NCBI GenBank assembly: GCA_002315595.1
Contig: DCHG01000056.1
Coordinates: forward strand, 10,495 to 35,022
DNA: 24,528 nucleotides
Source: Clostridiales bacterium UBA1758
GTDB taxonomy: Bacteria; Bacillota; Clostridia; Oscillospirales; UBA1758
Direction of reading: 5' to 3'
The notes under the pieces were generated by a model. The model searched no databases and was not told the origin of the DNA. It saw only the letters and a list, made by a program, of their open reading frames with translations. Shown piece after piece: positions 8,427 to 14,443 of this stretch (the stretch's first letter is position 1; each line of letters starts with the position of its first letter). The position numbers were made by a program, and so were the translations under genes.

Positions 8427-8442
8427 ACGAACGATCATTCAT
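8427..8442. promoter_or_regulatory. candidate TetR-type operator
   Basis: An imperfect 16-bp palindrome (ACGAACGA/TCATTCAT, 6 of 8 pairs matching) begins 6 bases after the -10 element of the regulator gene, at the expected transcription start. TetR-family proteins usually bind short palindromes that overlap their own promoter, so this is the most likely autoregulatory site. It is about 55 bases from the start of the divergent promoter, so control of the SLOG gene from here is less certain. Confidence 0.5.
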
Positions 8443-8459
8443 GTGAGGGGATTGGCGAA

Positions 8460-9038
8460 ATGACCACCGTCGAAAAACTTCTGAATTGTGTCATTCAATC
8501 CGTCGCGGACGATGGATTTGAGAATGCTTCGATCAAACGAATTTCCACCCTTGCCGACACCGCGCTTTCCACGGTGTATGTGCATTTTCAAAATAAGGAA
8601 GAAATGTTTGCCGTGGCCTTCCGCTATGTGACGGATTTCTTTTTTCAGCAATACGCTTCGCCTGTTTTTTTTGAAAAGGGCGATACGCAGGAACAGTCAT
8701 TCCGCAATATGTGGAATAAATGTATGAAAATCTACATGGAGCATCCGCAGATGACGATTTTTTACCTGCGTTATCGACATTCCGCGTATTTCACACGGCA
8801 GGTTTATGAAAAAACCGTTGAATTTGAAAGCGAATTTCACGACGCAACGGTTCAAATCGGGAAAAAACTCGGTTTGAAGTATTTCGATGAGCGTGCCGTT
8901 CAAATTCTGACCTATTTCATCGAAAGTTGTCTGATTTATGCGGGGATCCGTTTGACGGAACTTTACGACGAAAAGACCGATGAAATCGTGTTCTGGGCGA
9001 ATTACGGCGCGGCAATTTCAATGCAAGATCATATGTAA
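8460..9038 (+). CDS. TetR/AcrR family transcriptional regulator
   Basis: A 192-residue one-component regulator. The N-terminal helix-turn-helix is clear at about residues 24-51 (ASIKRISTLADTALSTVYVH followed by FQNKEEMF), the typical TetR signature with the YxHFxNKEE ending. The remaining all-helical part is the ligand-binding and dimerisation region, for which no ligand can be inferred. The ATG at 8460 follows GAGGGG at about 9 bases; the longer frame starting at 8385 would begin upstream of the promoter. The gene is divergent from the SLOG-nitrilase pair and ends in a strong terminator. A role as repressor of itself and perhaps of the divergent pair is inference from layout and the palindrome at 8427-8442. 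Confidence 0.92.
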   Translation: MTTVEKLLNCVIQSVADDGFENASIKRISTLADTALSTVYVHFQNKEEMFAVAFRYVTDFFFQQYASPVFFEKGDTQEQSFRNMWNKCMKIYMEHPQMTIFYLRYRHSAYFTRQVYEKTVEFESEFHDATVQIGKKLGLKYFDERAVQILTYFIESCLIYAGIRLTELYDEKTDEIVFWANYGAAISMQDHM

Positions 9039-9079
9039 AATTCGATACATTTTTCGTCAAAGAATCATGGGAACGCGAA

Positions 9080-9105
9080 CATTATTTTGCGGGAACAAAA
9101 TAATG
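9080..9105. repeat. 10-bp perfect inverted repeat after the tetR-type gene
   Basis: CATTATTTTG (9080-9089) and CAAAATAATG (9096-9105) form a perfect 10-bp AT-rich stem with a 6-base loop. It stands directly before the terminator at 9112-9145, making a tandem pair of hairpins between two convergent genes. Its role is unknown; it may stabilise the transcript 3' end. Confidence 0.6.
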
Positions 9106-9145
9106 AAAAAAGGGACCGGAAGCATGGCTTTCGGTTCCTTTTTTT
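9106..9145. terminator. bidirectional terminator between tetR-type and CAT-like genes
   Basis: GGGACCGGAAGC (9112-9123) pairs with GCTTTCGGTTCC (9127-9138), a 12-bp stem including G-U pairs with a 3-base loop. Seven Ts follow on the plus strand, and a run of As precedes it, giving a T-run on the minus strand too. It suits both convergent genes. Confidence 0.9.
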
Positions 9146-9166
9146 ATACTGATTTGCGCGTATTCG

Positions 9167-9817
9167 TTAATTGATAAATGCTTTGAATCCGTCCATATCG
9201 CGTTGCAATGACGCAAGAAATTTGGCAATATGATAGCCATCCGTCGTGGCATGGTGACAGGTCAGCGAAAGCGGCATGACGCGCCTTCCATCGCGCTCAA
9301 CGAATTTTCCTGCCTCGATACTCGGAAAGTAGTAGGGCTTGTTTTCGTAAGAAATGACGGAAAAATGGGAAAAGTTCACCCACGGGAGCGCCGAAACGGT
9401 GTAGGCGTTTTCCGGCGGGGTACCGGGTTGACCGAGAACACCGTGGATGTCGCGGTGTTCGGACTGGTTTTTCAGATAATCAGCGTGAAATTTCGCAAAA
9501 TCATCCGTATATTCTGTCCACTGAAACGAGATGGTCTTGTCGTCTTCGTGAAAATTTGCATAAAGCGGACAAAGTGTGTCAAAATAACCCAAAATACCGT
9601 CTTTTAAGGCGCATTTGAACTCGATTTGTTCGTTTATGTTCTTCGTGATCAGCCAAAGATATGAAGGAAAAAATCTATATCCTCTTGCTTTGACGGTCGT
9701 GTAAAACGCGGTGACATCCAGATCCGCCGTCAACGAATAGCCGGTCGGCGCCATTTGCGAAAAATAATAAAATATCTGGCTGCGCGGCCATGTGGCGGGA
9801 TCGATCGGGTGAAACAT
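9167..9817 (-). CDS. chloramphenicol acetyltransferase-like protein (CatA fold)
   Basis: A 216-residue protein of the type A chloramphenicol acetyltransferase family, trimeric enzymes that move an acetyl group from acetyl-CoA to a hydroxyl. The active-site segment HHATTDGYH gives the catalytic His189 and the structural Asp193, four residues later as in classical CAT. The classical motif has Gln-[LIV] before the two His; here it is Thr-Cys, and the A-V-C of HHAVCDG is A-T-T. The ATG at 9817 follows GGGAGGAAA; the longer frame runs into the promoter. It stands alone with its own promoter and terminator. Whether it confers chloramphenicol resistance cannot be judged: many chromosomal relatives act on other or unknown acceptors. 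Confidence 0.85.
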   Translation of the reverse strand: MFHPIDPATWPRSQIFYYFSQMAPTGYSLTADLDVTAFYTTVKARGYRFFPSYLWLITKNINEQIEFKCALKDGILGYFDTLCPLYANFHEDDKTISFQWTEYTDDFAKFHADYLKNQSEHRDIHGVLGQPGTPPENAYTVSALPWVNFSHFSVISYENKPYYFPSIEAGKFVERDGRRVMPLSLTCHHATTDGYHIAKFLASLQRDMDGFKAFIN

Positions 9818-9847
9818 CGAAATTTCCTCCCTTGCTTGATTGGCGAC

Positions 9848-9876
9848 AGAATAGCATATTTTCACGGTGGCAGCAA
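9848..9876 (-). promoter_or_regulatory. promoter for the CAT-like gene
   Basis: On the minus strand TTGCTG (9871-9876), 17 bases, TGC-TATTCT (-10 at 9848-9853). The -35 is weak but the -10 carries a TGn extension. It lies about 30 bases before the start codon. Confidence 0.6.
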
Positions 9877-9913
9877 CCTATTTTTCGTAGAGTCTGCGAT
9901 TTCAATCATCACA

Positions 9914-9945
9914 ACAAAAGAGGCTCCCCGCTTCTGCGGGGAGCC
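9914..9945 (-). terminator. Rho-independent terminator after the solute-binding protein gene
   Basis: A perfect 9-bp GC-rich stem (GGCTCCCCG, 9922-9930, with 9937-9945; 6-base loop) is followed on the minus strand by TCTTTTGT. It lies about 36 bases past the lipoprotein stop codon. Confidence 0.85.
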
Positions 9946-9981
9946 AAAATGATCTGTTATTGTTATTTCAGTGAAAGCGGA

Positions 9982-11526
9982 TCAGGCGTTTGCCCATTCG
10001 TTCCACTGACGCTCGACTTCGTCGAGTTCGATTTGGATACCGGCATCTTCGAGGGCGTCGACCATCGCGTCAAAGTCGGCTTTCAGGTCAGAGGAACCCA
10101 TGCCGATCTGAAGCGTGTAAACCATTTCGTCGACAACGGTCTTCAGGTTGGTTTCGGCGACGGCAAGTTCATCGGTGGCCTTGGTGTCAAAGTAGAAACC
10201 GAAGACCTTGGAGTATTCGCAGTCATCATCGAAGTGGATGAACCAGTCGATGTAATCCTGCGGGACATCTGCGGCAAAGCACATATACTCGCCGATACGG
10301 AACATCCACTCAAAGAAGAACTCGTCGGAGACATAACGCGTCAGGACGCCGTCTTCAATGTCAAAGTCAACGCCTTCCTTGCCGTAGATGGAAGCGTAGT
10401 AGTGATCCTTGTCGCTATACAACCAACTCAGCCACATAATAACGCGTTCCGGGTTTTCGGCGGAAACCGGGATTTGCAGGCATTCGCCGGAGGACAGGGA
10501 TTTGTACTTTGTGGCTTCGGGGACATTGTTATAGGTACGCAGGCTTGCTTCCGGAGCATTGCCGCGGAGAGCGTCGATGATTTCGAGGTCCTTGCCGCAA
10601 CTGTGGGAAGCAATGCAGGTGAACTGACCGGACTGAACACGGGCGTCGGCGTTGGATTTGTTGACCAAAAGGTCATCGTCGATGATACCCGCAATGTAGT
10701 CGCCCTGGAGGTCTTCAAAAGCGGAGTATGCATAGTCGGTGGCGAAGTTATTGATGAATTCGCCCGTGGATTCTACGACCGCAGTGGCTTGGGTGGAGCC
10801 GACAACCGTGGAGATGGCGTCGTTTCCGCCGTCGTTATATTCGTGCCAACGCTGATATTCCTTGAACATGGAGTTCGCGGAACCCTTGTAGCCGAGATCA
10901 TACATCGCAGAGAAGTATTCGCGGAAGTCCGCCGGAGATTCCGGATAATCCTCAATACCGGCCTGTTCCATTAAATCGGTACGGATGGTCGGAATGTTGT
11001 AAGCAAGAGCAAGAGGTGCGTAAGTACCGGGGATACCGTAGAGTTTGCCGTTGACTTTGCCGGTGGCGATATGTTCTTCCGGCATGACCTTTTTGATGCC
11101 GTAGCCATATTTTTCGACAAGTTCATCGATCGGCTGGTTGTATCCTTCGGAAACGCGTTTACCGATGTCGGAGAGACCATCCCAATAAAAGTCGATCAGT
11201 TCGCCTGCGGCAAGAATGGTCGCTTCTTTGGTCCAATAGTCACCCCAACCGCAGAACTGCATATCGATGGCGCAGTTCAAATCGGTTTTGATCATTTCTG
11301 CATACTCGCCGTTCATGTATTCCTCAAAACGAGCAGCATACTCGCCAGGATAGTAGAAATGCAATGTGACGAACTCATCGGGAACCTGAGTGCCGTCATA
11401 GGTAGCATCACTGCCGCTATCGCTGTCGCCGGAAGACGGATCTTCGGTCTTTCCCTTACAGGAAACGGCGAGAGCGAATACCATGACAAGTGCAAGAAGA
11501 AGGGCTAACAATTTCTTTGCGTTCAT
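9982..11526 (-). CDS. extracellular solute-binding lipoprotein, DUF3502-type ABC transporter component
   Basis: A 514-residue lipoprotein of the kind that captures carbohydrates for an ABC importer. It begins with a signal peptide (MNAKKLLALLLALVMVFALA) and a lipobox-like AVSC with Cys23 as the lipid anchor; -3 is Ala rather than the usual Leu. A Ser/Asp/Gly-rich linker follows, then a family-1 solute-binding fold. The C-terminal 100 residues (GFYFDT, VVDEMVYTLQIG and a final VERQWNEWANA) resemble DUF3502, typical of Clostridial and Paenibacillus LplA-like proteins. The start ATG at 11526 follows AGGAGG at 6 bases. No permease or ATPase gene is adjacent, and it has its own promoter and terminator, so its partner must be elsewhere. 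The substrate is unknown, probably an oligosaccharide. Confidence 0.9.
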   Translation of the reverse strand: MNAKKLLALLLALVMVFALAVSCKGKTEDPSSGDSDSGSDATYDGTQVPDEFVTLHFYYPGEYAARFEEYMNGEYAEMIKTDLNCAIDMQFCGWGDYWTKEATILAAGELIDFYWDGLSDIGKRVSEGYNQPIDELVEKYGYGIKKVMPEEHIATGKVNGKLYGIPGTYAPLALAYNIPTIRTDLMEQAGIEDYPESPADFREYFSAMYDLGYKGSANSMFKEYQRWHEYNDGGNDAISTVVGSTQATAVVESTGEFINNFATDYAYSAFEDLQGDYIAGIIDDDLLVNKSNADARVQSGQFTCIASHSCGKDLEIIDALRGNAPEASLRTYNNVPEATKYKSLSSGECLQIPVSAENPERVIMWLSWLYSDKDHYYASIYGKEGVDFDIEDGVLTRYVSDEFFFEWMFRIGEYMCFAADVPQDYIDWFIHFDDDCEYSKVFGFYFDTKATDELAVAETNLKTVVDEMVYTLQIGMGSSDLKADFDAMVDALEDAGIQIELDEVERQWNEWANA

Positions 11527-11550
11527 AGGGGGCCTCCTTAAATTATTTAT

Positions 11551-11564
11551 AACGCCGAAGCGCT
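11551..11564 (-). promoter_or_regulatory. UUCG tetraloop hairpin in the lipoprotein leader
   Basis: On the minus strand AGCGC-TTCG-GCGTT forms a 5-bp stem closed by C-G around a UUCG tetraloop, a very stable small RNA hairpin. It lies about 20 bases before the Shine-Dalgarno of the lipoprotein gene and may stabilise the transcript; this is inference. Confidence 0.45.
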
Positions 11565-11634
11565 ATATTCAAAAAAAGATCGCCGATGAGCATTCACACG
11601 CTAATTAAAAGTTTATTCCCTTTATCTTGTCCAC

Positions 11635-11663
11635 AGTATAATATCATTCACATAAAATTGCAA
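11635..11663 (-). promoter_or_regulatory. promoter for the solute-binding lipoprotein gene
   Basis: On the minus strand TTGCAA (11658-11663), 17 bases, TATACT (11635-11640). The leader is about 100 nt long. No clear CcpA-type cre site was recognised by eye around it. Confidence 0.75.
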
Positions 11664-11702
11664 TATACGAGTAAGATTTTTGTGATAATTCGACAAAATC
11701 CG

Positions 11703-12521
11703 CTATTGTTTTTTATGCAAACAGAGTTGATAAAAGGCGACTGCACTCGCCGCGGCAACATTTAAGGAGTCAACGCCGTGTGACATGGGGATCATCACGG
11801 TGTAATCGCATCCCGCGATCGTACCGTTTGCAAGACCGTCGCCTTCCGTCCCGAGGACGATAGCAAGCCTTTTTTCGTCATTGAGACGTTTGTCGTCGAG
11901 CATAACCGACTCTTTTCGAAGCGCCATGGCGACCGTGGCAAAGCCGAGGTCGTGCAGGATTTTCGTCCAATCCGTATCCGCGGGCAAATAGGTCCACGGA
12001 ATGAGAAAGACGTTGCCCATACTGACGCGGGATGCTCGACGATAAAGCGGATCACTGCCTGCCTCTGTCAAAAGAACCGCATCCACGCCGAGGGCGGCGG
12101 CATTTCGAAAGATCGCGCCGATATTGGTCGGATTCATCACATTTTCAAGGACGGCAATTCGTGTGGCGTCTTTGCAGATTTCCTCGACGGAGGGAAGTTT
12201 CGGTCGACGCATAGCGCAAAGCATCCCGCGGGTGAGGTGAAACCCGGTTAATTCCGTCAAAACGCCGTCTTCGGCGGCAAAGACCGGTACATCCCCGCAT
12301 CTTGCGATGAGATCGCCCGCTTTGCCGTTGATGTGTTTTCGTTCGGTCAAAAACGAGATCGGCACACAACCTGCATCCAGCGCGCGTTCGATGACAAGGG
12401 GACTTTCCGCAACAAAGATCGAATTTTCGGGATCTGCGCGGTTGAGCAACTGATTTTCACTGAGCCTTGCGTAAATATCGAGGCGCGGATCGGAAAAATC
12501 AGTGATTTCGATGAGATTCAT
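11703..12521 (-). CDS. SpoU/TrmH-family RNA 2'-O-methyltransferase
   Basis: A 272-residue member of the SPOUT superfamily, which fold as knotted dimers and transfer methyl groups from SAM to ribose 2'-OH of tRNA or rRNA. All three SpoU motifs are present: motif 1 NVMNPTNIGAIFRNAAALG at 127-145, motif 2 IVLGTEGDGL at 221-230, and motif 3 IPMSHGVDSLNVAAA at 244-258. The N-terminal 100 residues look like the L30e-like substrate-binding domain (IFVAESPLVIERAL). The ATG at 12521 follows AAGGA at 8 bases; the longer frame extends through the promoter. The target nucleotide cannot be assigned among RlmB, TrmH and TsnR-like groups. It has its own divergent promoter opposite the YczE-like gene. Confidence 0.93.
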   Translation of the reverse strand: MNLIEITDFSDPRLDIYARLSENQLLNRADPENSIFVAESPLVIERALDAGCVPISFLTERKHINGKAGDLIARCGDVPVFAAEDGVLTELTGFHLTRGMLCAMRRPKLPSVEEICKDATRIAVLENVMNPTNIGAIFRNAAALGVDAVLLTEAGSDPLYRRASRVSMGNVFLIPWTYLPADTDWTKILHDLGFATVAMALRKESVMLDDKRLNDEKRLAIVLGTEGDGLANGTIAGCDYTVMIPMSHGVDSLNVAAASAVAFYQLCLHKKQ

Positions 12522-12555
12522 AGCGGTTATCCTTTCAAAGGCACAATTTATAATT

Positions 12556-12584
12556 ACTATACCATTCGGTTTTGTGCCATGCAA
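12556..12584 (-). promoter_or_regulatory. promoter for the SpoU/TrmH gene
   Basis: On the minus strand TTGCAT (12579-12584), 17 bases, TATAGT (12556-12561), about 35 bases before the start codon. It is back-to-back with the YczE-like promoter at 12605-12633. Confidence 0.78.
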
Positions 12585-12604
12585 GCGTTTTCGGATGCAA
12601 AAGA

Positions 12605-12633
12605 TTGACGGAATCGTCGAAAAAGAATATAAT
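12605..12633 (+). promoter_or_regulatory. promoter for the YczE-like and SLH genes
   Basis: TTGACG (12605-12610), 17 bases, TATAAT (12628-12633): one mismatch in all. It lies about 34 bases before the first start codon of the two-gene unit. Confidence 0.85.
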
Positions 12634-12666
12634 ATTTTTAAATTGTAGGAAGTGTGTTTTGAAACG

Positions 12667-13395
12667 ATGAAAATGCAAAAAATCACAAAAGCGTCCGAAC
12701 TGCTATGGGTGTTTGGGGTGGTGTTTGTCGCACTGGGCGTTTCCGTTTGCTCGAAAGCCGACCTCGGCGTTTCGATGATCGCCGCCCCCGCCTTTGTCGT
12801 GTATGAAGCGATCGCGGGACTTTGGGGCGGATTCAGCGTCGGGATGACGGAATATATTATTCAGGGCATCCTGCTGATTATTCTTTGTATTGTTATTCGC
12901 AAATTCAACTGGAAGTATTTGCTTGCGTTTTCCGTCGGTGTGATCTACGGTTACTGCCTAAATTTCTTTTTGTGGGTGCTTTCGGGGGTGGAATTCAACA
13001 CCGTATGGATTCGGTGGATCATGCTCATCGTCGGCGATGTGATCACGGCGACGGGTGTTGCATGCTTTTTCCGTACCTATCTGCCGTTGCAGGTCTACGA
13101 ACTTTTCGTTGCGGAGATCGCCAAATGCTTTCATATCAACATCGGACGCGTGAAAAGTTGTTTTGATCTCTCACTTTTGGTGGTTTCGGTTGTACTTGCG
13201 TTTGCATTGTTCGGTGATGCGGGGGATTTTGCGTGGAAGACAATCGGGTATCGGAGTTTCCACAGTATCGGACTCGGTACTCTTGTCACGACATTTATCA
13301 ATTCGCCGATCATTACTTTTATGGGGAAGTTCCTTGACCGTGTTTTCGAGGCAACGCCCCGATTTGAACGGCTTGAAAAACTGTTAAAGCGATAA
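12667..13395 (+). CDS. YczE/YyaS/YitT-like integral membrane protein (DUF6198-like)
   Basis: A 242-residue membrane protein with about five or six hydrophobic segments, opening with a helix that includes FGVVFVALGVSVCSKADLGVS. The S-KADLGVSMI-A-P stretch after the first helix is characteristic of the YczE/YyaS group, whose members are of unknown transport or regulatory role. The start is uncertain: ATG at 12667 lies 16 bases after AGGA, and a GTG at 12652 is too close to that site; ATG at 12673 is possible. The SLH protein gene begins 13 bases after the stop, so the two are likely co-transcribed. No catalytic motif is visible. Confidence 0.8.
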   Translation: MKMQKITKASELLWVFGVVFVALGVSVCSKADLGVSMIAAPAFVVYEAIAGLWGGFSVGMTEYIIQGILLIILCIVIRKFNWKYLLAFSVGVIYGYCLNFFLWVLSGVEFNTVWIRWIMLIVGDVITATGVACFFRTYLPLQVYELFVAEIAKCFHINIGRVKSCFDLSLLVVSVVLAFALFGDAGDFAWKTIGYRSFHSIGLGTLVTTFINSPIITFMGKFLDRVFEATPRFERLEKLLKR

Positions 13396-13408
13396 AACGG
13401 AGGACTTG

Positions 13409-14374
13409 ATGATGAAAAAACGACTGATTTCTCTGCTTGCCGCAATGGTGATTTTTTGCGGGATATTTGCCGTGACGGCATCGGCGTCGCTGGCATTTAC
13501 CGATGTCAAGACGACGGACTGGTTTTATGCCGATGTGGAAAACGCGGTTTCCGGCGGGTTGATCGTCGGCAAGACCGCCACCACATATGCACCGAATGAC
13601 AATCTCACCTATGCCGAGGCTGTGAAACTTGCCGCCTGCATTCACAAGAAGGCGAGTACGGGAAGCACGGAATTCGCCATCGGCAAACCGTGGTACACCG
13701 AATATGTCGGTTATGCAAAAGCGAACGGAATTATTTCGAAGGATTATGATTGGAACAAACCCGCGACACGCGCCGATTTCATGGATATTTTCTCCCGTGC
13801 GATCCCGTCAAATCCGGGTTATGGCTTTACCGCGTTAGAGCCGATCAACAATGTCCCGGACGGAAAGATCCCCGATGTTGCGATGACGCATCCGCAGGCG
13901 GACGCGATTTATCGGCTTTACCGTGCGGGAATCGTCATGGGAAGCACCGTCAACGGTGTGGAATATGCCTGCCGTCCGTCGACCAATATCCGCCGTAGTG
14001 AGGTTGCCGCGATCCTGACAAGAATGTCCGACGGCAGTGCAAGAAAGAAATTCTCTCTTGCAGGTGCGGGCGACGGGTTGACGATGACCGCCGACATCAC
14101 CGATAAATATCTAACCAAGCAGGCGGACACCTTTGAATTCACCGTCGGCGTCAAAGGCGGATCGGGGAAATACACCTTTGAATGGTATGTCAGTTTTGAT
14201 TCGTTGTCGATCTGTTTGAAAAAGAATGTCACGGAAAAGAACAGTGATAGTTTAGTCTATTCGATTGATAAAACCTATTTTAACGAATACAAGGAAATCG
14301 AGATCTACTGCGTCATCTACACCGAAAGTGGTGCGAGAATTACTTCATCCGTGGCGTCCGTCATTCCGCAGTAA
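13409..14374 (+). CDS. exported SLH-domain protein with C-terminal Ig-like domain
   Basis: A 321-residue secreted protein. A signal peptide (MMKKRLISLLAAMVIFCGIF, ending near AVTASA) is followed by three S-layer-homology repeats: about 30-78 (FTDVKTTDWFYADVENAVSG), about 88-130 (PWYTEYVGYAKANGIISKDY) and about 145-208 (ending RRSEVAAILTRM). SLH triplets bind secondary cell-wall polymers and hold proteins on the surface. Residues from about 220 to the end look like a beta-rich Ig or PKD-like module (VGVKGGSGKYTFEWYVS). No enzyme domain is present, so it is an anchored structural or binding protein. GGAGG lies 5 bases before the ATG at 13409; the next ATG at 13412 is equally placed. It forms a unit with the YczE-like gene and ends in a long hairpin terminator. 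Confidence 0.9.
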   Translation: MMKKRLISLLAAMVIFCGIFAVTASASLAFTDVKTTDWFYADVENAVSGGLIVGKTATTYAPNDNLTYAEAVKLAACIHKKASTGSTEFAIGKPWYTEYVGYAKANGIISKDYDWNKPATRADFMDIFSRAIPSNPGYGFTALEPINNVPDGKIPDVAMTHPQADAIYRLYRAGIVMGSTVNGVEYACRPSTNIRRSEVAAILTRMSDGSARKKFSLAGAGDGLTMTADITDKYLTKQADTFEFTVGVKGGSGKYTFEWYVSFDSLSICLKKNVTEKNSDSLVYSIDKTYFNEYKEIEIYCVIYTESGARITSSVASVIPQ

Positions 14375-14386
14375 CCGAAATTAAAG

Positions 14387-14443
14387 AAACCGTATCCGAA
14401 GGGCGGCCCCGGTATGAGGTCGCCCGACAGGATACGGTTTTTT
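14387..14443. terminator. terminator between the convergent SLH and GH20 genes
   Basis: AAACCGTATCC (14387-14397) pairs perfectly with GGATACGGTTT (14430-14440), with a further GGGCG/CGCCC stem inside. Six Ts run from 14438 on the plus strand. On the minus strand TTTCTTTAATTTC follows, so it can also serve the GH20 gene, whose stop codon begins immediately next to it. Confidence 0.85.

Noticed and set aside
9790..10974. Plus-strand open frame of 394 codons antisense to the solute-binding protein gene
   Set aside because: It runs through the real gene's terminator and coding body, and its translation shows no recognisable domain. The minus-strand gene has signal peptide, lipobox, promoter and terminator.
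11527..11702. CcpA cre site upstream of the sugar-binding lipoprotein gene
   Set aside because: Several TGTGAA-containing stretches were compared with the cre pattern; none matched well enough.
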